From assembly GCF_003097495.1 (NCBI RefSeq), contig NZ_QEOP01000002.1:62001-126000 (forward strand): a DNA stretch of 64,000 bases, written 5' to 3'. The notes under the pieces were generated by a model that saw only the letters and a program-made list of their open reading frames with translations, was not told the DNA's origin and did no database searches. Below, one piece after another: positions 1 to 8,724 of the stretch; position 1 is the first letter of the stretch, and each line of letters begins with the position of its first letter. Origin of the DNA: Amnibacterium flavum. Lineage in GTDB: Bacteria; Actinomycetota; Actinomycetes; Actinomycetales; Microbacteriaceae. Position numbers and translations under genes: made by a program.

Positions 1-501
1 TGACTGAGCCTGCGCCGTCTTCTGCCGCGCCACCAGCTCATTGCGCTTTGCCGTCAGCTCGTTGAGCTTCTCGCGCATCTTCTCGAGCCCTGACTTCAGC
101 TTGTCGACGACCTCGGTCTGCGCGGCGATCGTCGGCTCCGCGCCCTTCGCCTCGTTCTCGGACTGCAGCTGACGGGTCAGGGCCACGCGGGCGAGTGCGT
201 CGAACTTGTCGGCGTCGGCAGCGTTGCCGCCCGCACGCAGCTCGTCGGCCTTCCTGCTCGCGGCGAGCGCCTTCTGGCCCCACTCCTGCGCGTTCTGGAC
301 GTCCTCGCGGTGGTCCTCCTCGATGAGCCGGAGGTTGCCGATCGTCTGCGCGATGGCGTTCTCGGCATCGGCGATGCTGTTCGAGTAGTCGCGGACCAGC
401 TGGTCGAGCATGAGCTGGGGGTCCTCGGCCTGATCGATGAGCGAGTTGATGTTCGCGCGCGCGAGCTGGGCGATGCGGCCGAAGATCGATTGCTTGGTCA
501 T
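1..501 (-). CDS. pspA: PspA/IM30 family phage-shock protein, 3' part beyond the window
   Basis: The gene runs leftward off the window; 167 N-terminal residues are visible. It begins MTKQSIFGRIAQLARANIN, the typical N-terminal amphipathic helix of PspA/IM30, followed by LIDQAEDPQLMLDQLVRDY and a long charged, Ala/Glu/Lys-rich coiled coil. PspA/Vipp1 proteins are ESCRT-III-like membrane-stress proteins that assemble on the inner face of the cytoplasmic membrane. The ATG at 501 is preceded on the minus strand by a weak purine stretch (GCAGGAA). It lies 120 bp downstream of a TPM-domain membrane protein on the same strand, a plausible functional partner. The stop codon is outside the window. Confidence 0.93.
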   Translation of the reverse strand, partial: MTKQSIFGRIAQLARANINSLIDQAEDPQLMLDQLVRDYSNSIADAENAIAQTIGNLRLIEEDHREDVQNAQEWGQKALAASRKADELRAGGNAADADKFDALARVALTRQLQSENEAKGAEPTIAAQTEVVDKLKSGLEKMREKLNELTAKRNELVARQKTAQAQS

Positions 502-621
502 GATTCCTGCGCCTTCTGTGTCGGATGGGTGTTCTGCGGGTGGTTCGGGAGGTGATCGTCGTCTCGGGGCGGGGGAGTCGTCAGCGTGGACGGCGTCGCG
601 GGAGAGAGGCAGGGTGAGAGG

Positions 622-2766
622 TCAGAATCTGCCCCCTCCGCCGCGTCGGCCGCCGCCCGATCCGCCGAAGCCGCGGCTTCCGCCGCCGAACGAGCCGCCG
701 CCTCCTCGACGTCCGCCACCGACGCCGAAACCACCGCCGCCGAAACCACCGCCGAATCCGCCGGAGGAGCGTCCGCCGCCGCCGAAGCCGCCGAATCCGC
801 CGGAGGAGCGTCCGCCGCCGAGCATGCCGCCGATGATGCCGCCGAGGATCGCACCGGTGAGGTCGGAGCCGCCCGAGCCGCCGGAGGTGCCTCCGCCCCG
901 GTAACCGCCGCCGCCCCTGCTGTCGTCGTCCCAGAAGCCCCCGACGTCGCTTCGCGCGAAGTTGAGCGCGCTCACCGCGAGCGAACTCGCGGCGTTCGCG
1001 TCGGCCAGTGCGGCCTCGGGATCGCGCTCGGCGAGAGCCTGCGCCTGATCGAGGTGCCGTCGCGCCTCGGACAGACGGGATCGCGCCCCGTCGCCGACCC
1101 CGCCTCGCCGCGTGGTGATGTAGGCGTCGGCGGAGTCGATCTGGCTGCGGGCACCTGCGATCGAGCGTTCGAGAGTCGCCCTCGCACGCCGCACCCGCTC
1201 CTCCCGCTCCCGGGCGGGCGCGAGGGCGGTGTCGAGTCGCTGTTCGGTGCTCGCGAGAGTGGTCAGCGCGGCGATCGGGTCCTTGCTGCGGGGACCTCCG
1301 GGCTCCACCTCGGTGAGCAGGCGTTCGGCCTCCGAGGTCATCGTCGCCAGATCGGCGGTCGCCACGGCGCGCAGTTCGGCGGGGAGAGCTCTCGCCTCCT
1401 CGACATCGGAGCGCAGTTCCGTCGCCGCCTGACCGATGCGGGCCGCCGCATCGTCGAGGGCGGGACCGGCAGCATCGATGGCGTCGAGGAGGGTGCCCGC
1501 CTGGCCGACCGCCTGCTGAGCGCCGCGGACGGCGACGGCGGCGTCGGCTCCGCGCCCGGCATCGATCGCCGCACGCGCCGTCGTGCCCTGCTCCCGCGCG
1601 AAGCCGAGCAGCTTGCGCGCCTGATCGAGGTTTCCCGTGACGCTCGCCAGGGCGTCGTCCGAGTACCGCGCACGCAGGCTTTCGAGGGTGTGCGCACCCT
1701 GCTCGAGTCGGGCGTCGAGAGCCTCCTTCTGAGGCGTGAGCGCCTGGAGTGCGGCGGGGGCTGTTCGGCTCAGTTCACGGAGTTCGTCGAAGGCGTCGGC
1801 CTGGGCGTCGAGTTCGGCATCGGCCGCCTCGCACAGCTCGATGATGCGTCTCGTCCACTCGTCGCGCTGCTCGGGGGAGTCGGGCACCGTGTCGTCCAGT
1901 TGCTGCCGCAGGCGGAACGCGTCCCGGATCTTGGCCTGCGCCGAGTCGAGGGTGGTGCGGAAGGAGCCGACCTGAGCCTCCCCGAACTCGGCCAGGGCGA
2001 AGCCCAGTTCCTGCTCGCTGGTCTTCAGAGCATCGTCGAGCTCGACGAGCAGCGATCCGGCTCGCAGCTCGAGAGCCTTGCGCTGCTCCTCGCTGGTGCG
2101 ACGGCGAGCGCGGATGTTGCGCCCGCGGACGATGACGATCACCAGCACGATGACGACGATGAGTCCGCCGAAGATCAGCAGGGTCGGCACGAAGTTGAAT
2201 CCGCCCGCCGCCGAGCCGGACGAATCCGACCCGGAGCCCGATCCCTCGATGGGGGAGCCCAGCGCGTCGGCGAGCCCGCCGGCGGCACCGACGGCAGCAG
2301 CGGCCCAGTCATCTCGGCCCAGAGCCGGCACGATGTCCTCGCTCTGGATGTCGTCGAGCTGGCTGTCGGTGACATCGACCGAACCATCGACGTCGAAGCG
2401 GTACTCGCGGTCGTCGACGGCGACGATCATCAGGGCGTTGCCGGTTCCGAGACCGTTCTGCTCGACGACCTCTCCCGCCCAGTCGCTGAGCGAGGCGGGG
2501 TCGGTCGGGGTGTCGATGAACGCGACGAGGAGGGTCACCCCGGTGCTCTGCTGCAGCTCGTCGATCGCCGACTGCACTTCGGCCCGGTCGCTGCCGAGCG
2601 CTCCGACCGTGTCGACGATGTCGGTGCCCGCGAAGTCGACCGGGGCCTCCGCCCATGCCGGCGAGGCCGTGCCGCCGAGGAGTGCGCCGGCCAACAGAGC
2701 GAGTGCACCCGCGCCGACGGCGACGAGTCGGGAAACCCTTCGATGGGCGCGCTGAGGAACCTGCAC
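622..2766 (-). CDS. TPM-domain membrane protein with Gly-rich tail
   Basis: The predicted protein has 714 residues. A signal peptide (about 1-39, ending SPAWA-EAP) is followed by a TPM (TLP18.3/Psb32/MOLO-1) domain at about 45-165, a Gly/Ser linker, one membrane helix near 190-212 (FNFVPTLLIFGGLIVVIVLV) followed by Arg-rich residues, then a long Ala/Glu/Arg-rich coiled-coil region of about 370 residues. The last 90 or so residues are almost pure Gly/Ser/Phe/Arg. YgcG-like TPM proteins are envelope proteins of mostly unknown role. The coiled coil is probably cytoplasmic and could meet the PspA encoded next. The start is a GTG; no in-frame ATG gives a better signal peptide. Confidence 0.85.
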   Translation of the reverse strand: MQVPQRAHRRVSRLVAVGAGALALLAGALLGGTASPAWAEAPVDFAGTDIVDTVGALGSDRAEVQSAIDELQQSTGVTLLVAFIDTPTDPASLSDWAGEVVEQNGLGTGNALMIVAVDDREYRFDVDGSVDVTDSQLDDIQSEDIVPALGRDDWAAAAVGAAGGLADALGSPIEGSGSGSDSSGSAAGGFNFVPTLLIFGGLIVVIVLVIVIVRGRNIRARRRTSEEQRKALELRAGSLLVELDDALKTSEQELGFALAEFGEAQVGSFRTTLDSAQAKIRDAFRLRQQLDDTVPDSPEQRDEWTRRIIELCEAADAELDAQADAFDELRELSRTAPAALQALTPQKEALDARLEQGAHTLESLRARYSDDALASVTGNLDQARKLLGFAREQGTTARAAIDAGRGADAAVAVRGAQQAVGQAGTLLDAIDAAGPALDDAAARIGQAATELRSDVEEARALPAELRAVATADLATMTSEAERLLTEVEPGGPRSKDPIAALTTLASTEQRLDTALAPAREREERVRRARATLERSIAGARSQIDSADAYITTRRGGVGDGARSRLSEARRHLDQAQALAERDPEAALADANAASSLAVSALNFARSDVGGFWDDDSRGGGGYRGGGTSGGSGGSDLTGAILGGIIGGMLGGGRSSGGFGGFGGGGRSSGGFGGGFGGGGFGVGGGRRGGGGSFGGGSRGFGGSGGGRRGGGGRF

Positions 2767-2834
2767 ACAGCCACCGTATCGAGGGTGGCCATGAGTCGCA
2801 TGAGCGTCAGCAGGGAGCGACGCCTATCACGCCG

Positions 2835-3323
2835 TCAACTCCCGGTGTAGGGGGCGACCTTCACGACCTCGACGGTGATCTCGCGGCCGTTGGGTGCGGT
2901 GTAGCTCGTGGTCGAGCCGACGGCCGCGCCGAGGATGGCCTGCCCGAGCGGGCTCTGCTCGCTGTAGACGTCGAGGTCGCTGTCGCCGGCGATCTCGCGG
3001 TTGCCGACGAGGAACACGCTCTCGTCGCCGGCGATGACCGCGGTGACGACGGTTCCGAGCGCAACCACGTCGCTCGCGGTGGGCTGTCCCACCTCGGCGT
3101 TGCGGAGCAGGACGGTCAGCTGGCGGATGCGGGCCTCGATCTTGCCCTGCTCCTCCTTGGCGGCGTGGTAGCCGCCGTTCTCCTTGAGGTCGCCCTCTTC
3201 GCGAGCGGTCTCGATTTTCTTCGCGATGTCGAGACGGCCCTCGCCGGACAGGTGCTCGAGTTCGGCCGTCAGGCGGTCGAAGGCCTCCTGGGTCAACCAG
3301 GTGCTCTGCATCTCCTGAGACAT
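2835..3323 (-). CDS. greA: Transcription elongation factor GreA
   Basis: A 162-residue protein of the usual GreA length. The N-terminal coiled-coil hairpin (about 10-80) includes LTQEAFDRLTAELEHL and the acidic tip region AREEGDLKENGGYHAAKEEQ, and a C-terminal FKBP-like domain contains the DLDVYSEQSPLGQAILG motif. GreA enters the RNA polymerase secondary channel and stimulates cleavage of backtracked RNA. The ATG at 3323 follows a good ribosome binding site (AAGGAGCA) read on the minus strand; a longer in-frame opening upstream lacks family similarity. The neighbouring DUF4307 gene on the same strand matches the usual actinobacterial arrangement. Confidence 0.97.
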   Translation of the reverse strand: MSQEMQSTWLTQEAFDRLTAELEHLSGEGRLDIAKKIETAREEGDLKENGGYHAAKEEQGKIEARIRQLTVLLRNAEVGQPTASDVVALGTVVTAVIAGDESVFLVGNREIAGDSDLDVYSEQSPLGQAILGAAVGSTTSYTAPNGREITVEVVKVAPYTGS

Positions 3324-3478
3324 GGGCTGCTCCTTAGCTAGCTGGACGGGCGCGAACGGAGCCTGCCCGTGACGTACGACTTCCGGACGACGCTCTCGGC
3401 GGGGGAACGCCGAGGAAGGGTCATCGTGGCGATGAACGGCGTGCTCCGTCGAGCGGGACGCCTGGCGAATATCCCAGG

Positions 3479-3901
3479 TTACGGGAGCCAGCAGCGGTAG
3501 ATCAACCCGGTGTCGGGCTGCATGGTGGTGCGGACCGTCTCGGCGAACGCCCTCGTCCGTTCGTCGGACGGGGGGATGTCGACGACCTTCCAGCCGATGA
3601 TCTCGTACTCCGCATTGAGAGCCTGGACCGCGCATCGGACCGGGGTGCCGGGATCGACGGTCAGCTCGAACCGCGCCGTCGCCGTGTCCTGTCCGGTGTA
3701 GTAGCCGGTATCGCGCACCTCCAGGGAGGGACCTGTGCCGTCGAGCCCGGCCCAGACGACCCAGGCGGCGAACACGACGGCCACCGCCACCGCGGCGATC
3801 CAGGCGATGGTCCGGTTGCGGAGGCGCGACCTTCGGGTACGGCCGTAGCGGGCGTCGAGGTCGGACGGCGCTCCGGGGTGTCTCACGGTCGTCCCGCTCA
3901 T
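3479..3901 (-). CDS. DUF4307 membrane protein
   Basis: A 140-residue protein with an Arg-rich cytoplasmic N-terminus (LDARYGRTRRSRLRNR), one transmembrane helix (about 32-52) and an extracytoplasmic domain with RFELTVDPGTPVRCAVQALN and a C-terminal YRCWLP. The pair of cysteines outside the membrane could form a disulfide. This matches DUF4307 proteins, whose function is unknown and which sit beside greA in many actinobacteria. The ATG start has a GAGGGAT box just upstream. It is divergent from the small membrane protein gene at 3993. Confidence 0.87.
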   Translation of the reverse strand: MSGTTVRHPGAPSDLDARYGRTRRSRLRNRTIAWIAAVAVAVVFAAWVVWAGLDGTGPSLEVRDTGYYTGQDTATARFELTVDPGTPVRCAVQALNAEYEIIGWKVVDIPPSDERTRAFAETVRTTMQPDTGLIYRCWLP

Positions 3902-3992
3902 ATCCCTCGCACCTCCCTCTGCAGTCGCGGCTCTATCCTGGACCCAACGCTACCGATCTGCGCTGTGCGCGGAGACAAGGACCCTGCGACCG

Positions 3993-4238
3993 GTGCTTCA
4001 TGCCGCGCTCTACCTCGCCGCTCTGGCGCCGACCCCGTCGCCGACGCCCGAACTCGACGAGAACCTCATCACCCCGGGCCCGATCGGGTTCCTCTTCATC
4101 TTCCTCATCGCGGTCGCCGCGGTGCTCCTCATCGTCGACATGACCCGCCGGGTCCGCCGAGTCCGCTACCGTGCCGAGGTGCGCGAGGAGATCGAGCGCG
4201 AGCAGGCCGCGAAGTCAGGCGACGACACCCCGCGCTGA
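3993..4238 (+). CDS. Small single-pass membrane protein
   Basis: An 81-residue protein: a short Pro-rich N-terminus (APTPSPTPELDENLITPGP), one hydrophobic helix (about 31-49, IGFLFIFLIAVAAVLLIVD) and a basic-then-acidic cytoplasmic tail (MTRRVRRVRYRAEVREEIEREQ). No enzyme motif is visible. Its position between the greA-DUF4307 pair and the hemolysin III gene corresponds to Rv1083 of M. tuberculosis as I recall that map. The start is a GTG; a TATCCT box at 3934-3939 could be its promoter, giving a leader of about 50 nt. Confidence 0.75.
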   Translation: MLHAALYLAALAPTPSPTPELDENLITPGPIGFLFIFLIAVAAVLLIVDMTRRVRRVRYRAEVREEIEREQAAKSGDDTPR

Positions 4239-4245
4239 CCCGCGA

Positions 4246-5043
4246 TCAGGCGTTGTACGCCGGGGCAAGCACGATGATGAGCGTCGCCGTCCAGTGGCAG
4301 GCGAAGGCGAGCACCGTGCAGGTGTGGAAGATCTCGTGGAAGCCGAACCGCCCGGGGAACGGGTTGGGCCGCTTCAACGCGTAGACGATCGCGCCGCCCG
4401 TGTAGAGCAGCCCGCCGACGACGATGAGGACCATCATCGTCACGCTCACGGCGAGGAGGTCGCCGAGGTACATGACGGCCGCCCAGCCGAGGGCCACGTA
4501 GATGGGCGTGTAGAGCCACCGCGGTGCGTCGACCCAGAAGACTCGGAAGCCGATCCCGAGGAGGGCGCCTCCCCAGACCAGCCAGAGCAGCAGGATGCCC
4601 TTGTCGGGCGGCAGCGCGAGGAGGGCGAGCGGGGTGTACGTCCCCGCGATGAGCAGGAAGATGTTGGCGTGGTCGATCCGCTTGAGGATCCGCTTCATGC
4701 GCGGCTTCCAGTCGAACCGGTGGTACAGAGCCGAGTTGCCGAACAGCAGGAGCGACGTGGCGAGGAAGATGCCGCTCGCCGTCTTGGCGACAGCACCGTG
4801 GGCGACGGTGATGAGCACGATTCCGGACACCAGCGCGAGCGGGAAGGTTCCCGCGTGGATCCAGCCCCGCCAGGTCGGTCGCACCTCCGCGGGGTGCTCG
4901 ATCGCGTCGTCGAGCAGCGGGATGTTGGGCAGATCGGGGCCCGGATCGGCGTGGTCCTCGTGCGCCGGATCCGCGATCTCAGCACGTTCGATCGCGTCGG
5001 CGGAACGCCGTGATCCATCGTCGGGAGTGCTCACGTCGGCCAC
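4246..5043 (-). CDS. Hemolysin III / PAQR family membrane protein
   Basis: A 265-residue protein with a hydrophilic acidic N-terminus (about 60 residues) and seven predicted membrane helices. Family hallmarks are HAGTFPLALVSGI in the first helix, SALYHRFDW with the conserved Ser and His, DHANIFLLIAGTYTPLALL, and the C-terminal GFHEIFHTCTVLAFACH carrying two more His residues that form the Zn site in PAQR proteins. YqfA/TrhA homologues act in membrane energetics and lipid homeostasis; hemolysis is not established for most. The start is GTG, and the stop is convergent with the small membrane gene 7 bp away. The divergent uppS neighbour is conserved in mycobacteria. Confidence 0.9.
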   Translation of the reverse strand: MADVSTPDDGSRRSADAIERAEIADPAHEDHADPGPDLPNIPLLDDAIEHPAEVRPTWRGWIHAGTFPLALVSGIVLITVAHGAVAKTASGIFLATSLLLFGNSALYHRFDWKPRMKRILKRIDHANIFLLIAGTYTPLALLALPPDKGILLLWLVWGGALLGIGFRVFWVDAPRWLYTPIYVALGWAAVMYLGDLLAVSVTMMVLIVVGGLLYTGGAIVYALKRPNPFPGRFGFHEIFHTCTVLAFACHWTATLIIVLAPAYNA

Positions 5044-5102
5044 ATTACGGCAGGCCGCGCGAGGGCGGTCTGACAGTTCCGGTCGAGTTGAAGGACTAAC
5101 GT

Positions 5103-5894
5103 GTGAGCGTGCTCTCCGGCGGCAAGCGCGTTCGGCGCAACCCGATCTACGCGTTCTACCAACGCGGTCTTCGGCGCAGCCTCACCGCCGAATCGCTGCC
5201 GAAGCACGTCGGCATGATCTTCGACGGCAACCGTCGCTGGGCACGTCAGCTCGGCCTCGAGACCGCCGCGCACGGACACCGGGCCGGAGCGGCGAAGATC
5301 CGGGAGTTCCTGATCTGGTGCGACGAGCTCGGCATCGAGGTCGTCACCCTCTACCTGCTGTCGACCGACAACCTGTCCGGCAGGGAATCCTCCGAGCTGT
5401 CGGCGCTGATCGAGATCATCGCCGAGCTCGCCGACGACCTGTCGCGCTTCCGCAACTGGCGGATCATGCACGTCGGATCGAACGACGGGCTCCCCGAGGG
5501 GCTCGTGCAGGCGCTCGACGCGGCGCAGACCCGCACCGCGGGCAACACCGGTCTGCACGTGAACCTCGCGGTCGGGTACGGCGGTCGGCACGAGATCGCG
5601 GACGCCATGCGCAGCATCGTCGCGTCCCACCATCTGCAGGGCGGAACCATCGAGGATCTCGCCGCGGTGCTCACTCCCGAGCTGATCTCCGAGCATCTCT
5701 ACACGGTGGGTCAGCCCGACCCCGACCTCGTCATCCGCACATCGGGGGAGCAGCGGATGTCCGACTTCCTGCTCTGGCAGAGCGCGCACAGCGAGCTCTA
5801 CTTCGTCGAGGCGCTCGGGCCCGATCTCCGAGAGGTCGACTTCCTCCGCGCCCTCCGCGACTACAGCAATCGCAACCGCCGCTACGGCACCTGA
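5103..5894 (+). CDS. uppS: Short-chain Z-isoprenyl diphosphate synthase (UppS family)
   Basis: A 263-residue cis-prenyltransferase. The catalytic P-loop-like motif HVGMIFDGNRRWAR places the essential Asp at residue 41, and the C-terminal RTSGEQRMSDFLLWQ motif binds isopentenyl diphosphate. Such enzymes condense isopentenyl diphosphate in cis configuration for polyprenyl phosphate carriers of cell-wall synthesis. The pairing with a divergent hemolysin III gene mirrors Rv1085c/Rv1086, whose enzyme makes a short Z,E-farnesyl chain, so this may be the short-chain member rather than the decaprenyl synthase. GTG start with GAAGGA at 5090-5095. Confidence 0.93.
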   Translation: MSVLSGGKRVRRNPIYAFYQRGLRRSLTAESLPKHVGMIFDGNRRWARQLGLETAAHGHRAGAAKIREFLIWCDELGIEVVTLYLLSTDNLSGRESSELSALIEIIAELADDLSRFRNWRIMHVGSNDGLPEGLVQALDAAQTRTAGNTGLHVNLAVGYGGRHEIADAMRSIVASHHLQGGTIEDLAAVLTPELISEHLYTVGQPDPDLVIRTSGEQRMSDFLLWQSAHSELYFVEALGPDLREVDFLRALRDYSNRNRRYGT

Positions 5895-5944
5895 CCGACG
5901 CGGCCGAGCGCGCTCGGGCGGCAGACCCTAGTGTTGGTCCTGCT

Positions 5945-7078
5945 ATGGAACCGCTCGACTCTTTCATCTCCGGCTTCGTCGAGGAACCCGGGTTCCTGAA
6001 CTACGCCTCGTTCGGCCCGATCTCCGAGGGTGTGGCCGCCGAGAGCGACGCCTGGACGGGCAGCGTCTCGCGCGCCCGCTTCGGCTCGATCGACGCTCTT
6101 CTGCAGCAGGAGACCCGCGCGCGTGAGGCGGTCGGCGAACTCCTCGGCTTCGACGCCGGGAACGTCGTCCTGCAGCCCAACACGAGCATGGGACTTATGC
6201 ACGCGCTGTTCGGGCTCACCGGTCCGGTGCTCGTGTCGCCCGCCGACTTCCCGAGTCTCCCGTTCGCCGCGGTCCGCGCGGAGCAGGCCCTCGGCGCGAC
6301 CGGACCCATCTGGCTCGAGACCGAGCACGGCACCGTGACGCCCGGCCAGATCCGCGACCAGATCACCTCGACCACCGCGGCCGTGGCCGTCAGCCTCGTC
6401 GACCCTCGCACCGGATACCTCGCCGACATCGAGGGCATCCGCCAGGTGATCGGCGACCGTCTCCTCATCGTCGACGCGATCCAGGGGGCCGGCGTGGTCG
6501 ACGCTCCCTTCGAGGTCGCCGACGTCGTCGCGGGCGGCGGCCAGAAGTGGCTCCGCGCGGGCTGGGGTACCGGCTATCTCGCCCTGAGCGACCGTGCGGT
6601 CGAGCAGCTCACCCCGGTCGTGTCCGGATTCCCCGGCGCCACCGGTTACGACGACGAGATGGTCTGGGACGAGGTGCCCCTGCCGATCCGCGGAGCCGGC
6701 GCCTTCCGGGTGTCCAACCCCGACTGGATCGCCGCGGCCCGCCTCGCGACCGCCGCCGAGGACGTCGCGGAAGCGGGCGTCGCCGGGATCAGCGCTCAGG
6801 TCGCCGTGCAGGTCAGCCGCATCATCGACATCGCCGACGAATTCGCCGTCCCCGTCATCTCGCCGCGCAACGAGACCGAGCGGGCGGGCATCGTGGTCGT
6901 CGAACCGCCGACCGAGCAGCTGTCGGCTCTCACGGCATCGCTGTACAACCACGGCGTCTCGACCACGACCCGGCAGGGGCGGGTGCGCATCGCGGCCCAC
7001 GCGGGCACGACAGTCGAGACTCTCGAGATGCTGCGCGCCGCATTCACCAGCTACGCGAGCACCGTCCGCATCTTCTGA
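5945..7078 (+). CDS. Class V PLP-dependent aminotransferase
   Basis: A 377-residue protein of the NifS/selenocysteine lyase-like fold type I group. Supporting motifs are FLNYASFGPISEGV near the N-terminus, the cofactor-binding VLQPNTSMGLMHALFG, the Asp of LLIVDAIQGAGVVD and the Schiff-base Lys201 in GGGQKWLRAG. No active-site Cys typical of cysteine desulfurases is seen, so an aminotransferase or lyase acting on a small amino acid is more likely. The substrate is not deducible. The ATG at 5945 lies 10 nt after a TAGTGT -10-like box (5929-5934), so the leader is very short. It lies 50 bp after uppS. Confidence 0.85.
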   Translation: MEPLDSFISGFVEEPGFLNYASFGPISEGVAAESDAWTGSVSRARFGSIDALLQQETRAREAVGELLGFDAGNVVLQPNTSMGLMHALFGLTGPVLVSPADFPSLPFAAVRAEQALGATGPIWLETEHGTVTPGQIRDQITSTTAAVAVSLVDPRTGYLADIEGIRQVIGDRLLIVDAIQGAGVVDAPFEVADVVAGGGQKWLRAGWGTGYLALSDRAVEQLTPVVSGFPGATGYDDEMVWDEVPLPIRGAGAFRVSNPDWIAAARLATAAEDVAEAGVAGISAQVAVQVSRIIDIADEFAVPVISPRNETERAGIVVVEPPTEQLSALTASLYNHGVSTTTRQGRVRIAAHAGTTVETLEMLRAAFTSYASTVRIF

Positions 7079-7322
7079 TCGGCTTCTCGTCGAGCCGAGC
7101 CCGCGCAGGCGGGTCCCGCGGCGCGCCGTGACGAAACTGTTAACCTCCCCGTAACCGGCGGACGTGTGTCCGGTCGTCTGGTGTCGCACGGGGGACGTAG
7201 CGTGTGCGCATCAGGTAGAGAACCTGATCGAGACGGCCACATAAGTACGTTTCGTTGACGTCCCACCGTGGCCGATTCGCTGATTCGAGCGAGAGCTTCT
7301 CTTGCTCGGGTGGGAGACACTC
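7079..7322 (+). promoter_or_regulatory. Structured leader region before the phoH-like gene
   Basis: There is no gene of recognisable family in these 244 bp. A TAACCT box at 7141-7146 is a candidate -10 element. Downstream lies a perfect 7-bp hairpin (ATCAGGT 7210-7216, ACCTGAT 7222-7228), then a nested structure: TCCCACC at 7261-7267 pairs with GGTGGGA at 7309-7315 around an inner 9-bp stem (7287-7295 with 7299-7307, one G-U). The outer right arm overlaps the presumed Shine-Dalgarno GGGAGA of the GTG at 7323, so folding could hide it. A possible 18-codon reading frame starts at GTG 7202. Confidence 0.4.
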
Positions 7323-8681
7323 GTGGCTGCAGCTGCCCGTCCGACGTCCGGTACTCACACCTCGGCCCCCGCGCCGACGAGTCAGCAGACAGGGGAGAGG
7401 ACCTACGTCCTCGATACCTCGGTCCTGCTCTCGGATCCCGGTGCCATCCATCGTTTCGCCGAACACGCCGTGGTGCTCCCGGTCATCGTGGTGACCGAGC
7501 TCGAGTCGAAGCGCAACGACCCCGAGATCGGCTACTTCGCGCGTCAAGCGCTGCGCAAACTCGACGACCTGCGGGTGGAGCACGAACGGCTCGACTTCCC
7601 CATCGCCATCGGCGACGGCGGCAGCATCCGTGTCGAGCTGAACCACTCCAACATGTCGGTGCTGCCGTCGGGCCTGCAGTTGGGCGACAACGACTCGCGC
7701 ATCCTCGCCGTCGCGATGAACCTCAAGAACGACGGGCTCGACGTCGTCGTCGTCTCGAAAGACCTTCCGATGCGCGTCAAGGCCGCGTCCATCGGCCTCG
7801 CCGCCGAGGAGTACCGCGCGGAGCTCGCCGTCGACTCCGGGTACACGGGCATCGCCGAGGTCTCGCTGAGCGGCGCCGCGGTCAACGACCTGTACGACAA
7901 CGAGCGCATCCGGGCGTCCGAAGTCGAGGGTCTGCCGGTCAACACCGGCCTTGTCATCTCGTCGGAGCGCGGCTCGGCGCTCGGGCGCGTGACCGGCAAG
8001 GGGCAGCTGCGCCTGGTGCGCGGTGACCGCGAGCTGTTCGGGCTGCACGGTCGCTCGGCCGAGCAGCGGCTCGCGATCGACATGCTGCTCGATCAGGAGA
8101 TCGGGATCGTCTCGCTCGGCGGGCGCGCCGGCACCGGCAAGTCGGCGCTCGCCCTGTGCGCGGCCCTCGAGTCGGTGCTCGAGAAGCAGCAGCACCGCAA
8201 GATCATGGTGTTCCGGCCGTTGTACGCGGTCGGCGGTCAGGAGCTCGGCTTCCTCCCCGGCGACGCGAACGAGAAGATGACCCCCTGGGGTCAGGCGGTG
8301 TTCGACACGCTCGGCGCACTCGTCTCGCAGAACGTGCTCGACGAGGTGGTGGAGCGGGGGATCCTCGAGGTGCTGCCGCTCACTCACATCCGCGGTCGTT
8401 CGCTGCACGACGCCTTCGTGATCGTGGATGAGGCTCAGTCCCTGGAGCGCAACGTGCTCCTCACGGTCCTGTCGCGCATCGGCCAGAACTCGCGGGTGGT
8501 GCTGACCCACGATGTGGCGCAGCGCGACAACCTCCGGGTCGGTCGCCATGACGGTGTCGCGAGTGTCATCGAGACGCTCAAGGGTCACCCGCTGTTCGGT
8601 CACATCACGCTGACCCGCTCCGAGCGCTCCGCGATCGCCGCCCTGGTCACCGAGATGCTGGAGTCGAACGAACTGATGTAG
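7323..8681 (+). CDS. PIN domain-PhoH ATPase fusion (PhoH2-type)
   Basis: A 452-residue protein. The N-terminal PIN nuclease domain (about 27-150) has [22 protein letters not shown] and the acidic NDSRILAVA and VVVVSKD motifs. The C-terminal PhoH ATPase has Walker [11 protein letters not shown] (Lys273), [13 protein letters not shown], the Walker [13 protein letters not shown] and [11 protein letters not shown]. In mycobacteria PhoH2 is an RNA helicase-nuclease, paired with a small antitoxin PhoAT; no recognised antitoxin gene is seen here. The GTG at 7323 was chosen because of GGGAGA just upstream; a TTG seven codons earlier is the alternative. A strong hairpin terminator follows. Confidence 0.92.
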   Translation: MAAAARPTSGTHTSAPAPTSQQTGERTYVLDTSVLLSDPGAIHRFAEHAVVLPVIVVTELESKRNDPEIGYFARQALRKLDDLRVEHERLDFPIAIGDGGSIRVELNHSNMSVLPSGLQLGDNDSRILAVAMNLKNDGLDVVVVSKDLPMRVKAASIGLAAEEYRAELAVDSGYTGIAEVSLSGAAVNDLYDNERIRASEVEGLPVNTGLVISSERGSALGRVTGKGQLRLVRGDRELFGLHGRSAEQRLAIDMLLDQEIGIVSLGGRAGTGKSALALCAALESVLEKQQHRKIMVFRPLYAVGGQELGFLPGDANEKMTPWGQAVFDTLGALVSQNVLDEVVERGILEVLPLTHIRGRSLHDAFVIVDEAQSLERNVLLTVLSRIGQNSRVVLTHDVAQRDNLRVGRHDGVASVIETLKGHPLFGHITLTRSERSAIAALVTEMLESNELM

Positions 8682-8687
8682 CGGAGC

Positions 8688-8713
8688 GAGGGGCGGCCAC
8701 AGGGCCGCCCCTC
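8688..8713 (+). terminator. Hairpin terminator after phoH-like gene
   Basis: A perfect 11-bp stem (GAGGGGCGGCC at 8688-8698 with its complement at 8703-8713) closes a 4-nt loop, starting 7 nt after the stop codon. There is no U-tract, as is common for actinobacterial terminators. Confidence 0.75.
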
Positions 8714-8724
8714 ACTCGGCGGGA

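Noticed and set aside
586-2850. A 754-codon open frame on the plus strand opposite the TPM gene
   Set aside because: It mirrors the codon structure of the minus-strand gene, is dominated by Arg/Gly/Asp/Ala, and shows no domain. High GC leaves antisense frames open.
4595-5944. N-terminal extension of the class V aminotransferase
   Set aside because: The frame stays open upstream through uppS, but the family N-terminus begins at 5945 and the upstream translation is an Arg-rich shadow.
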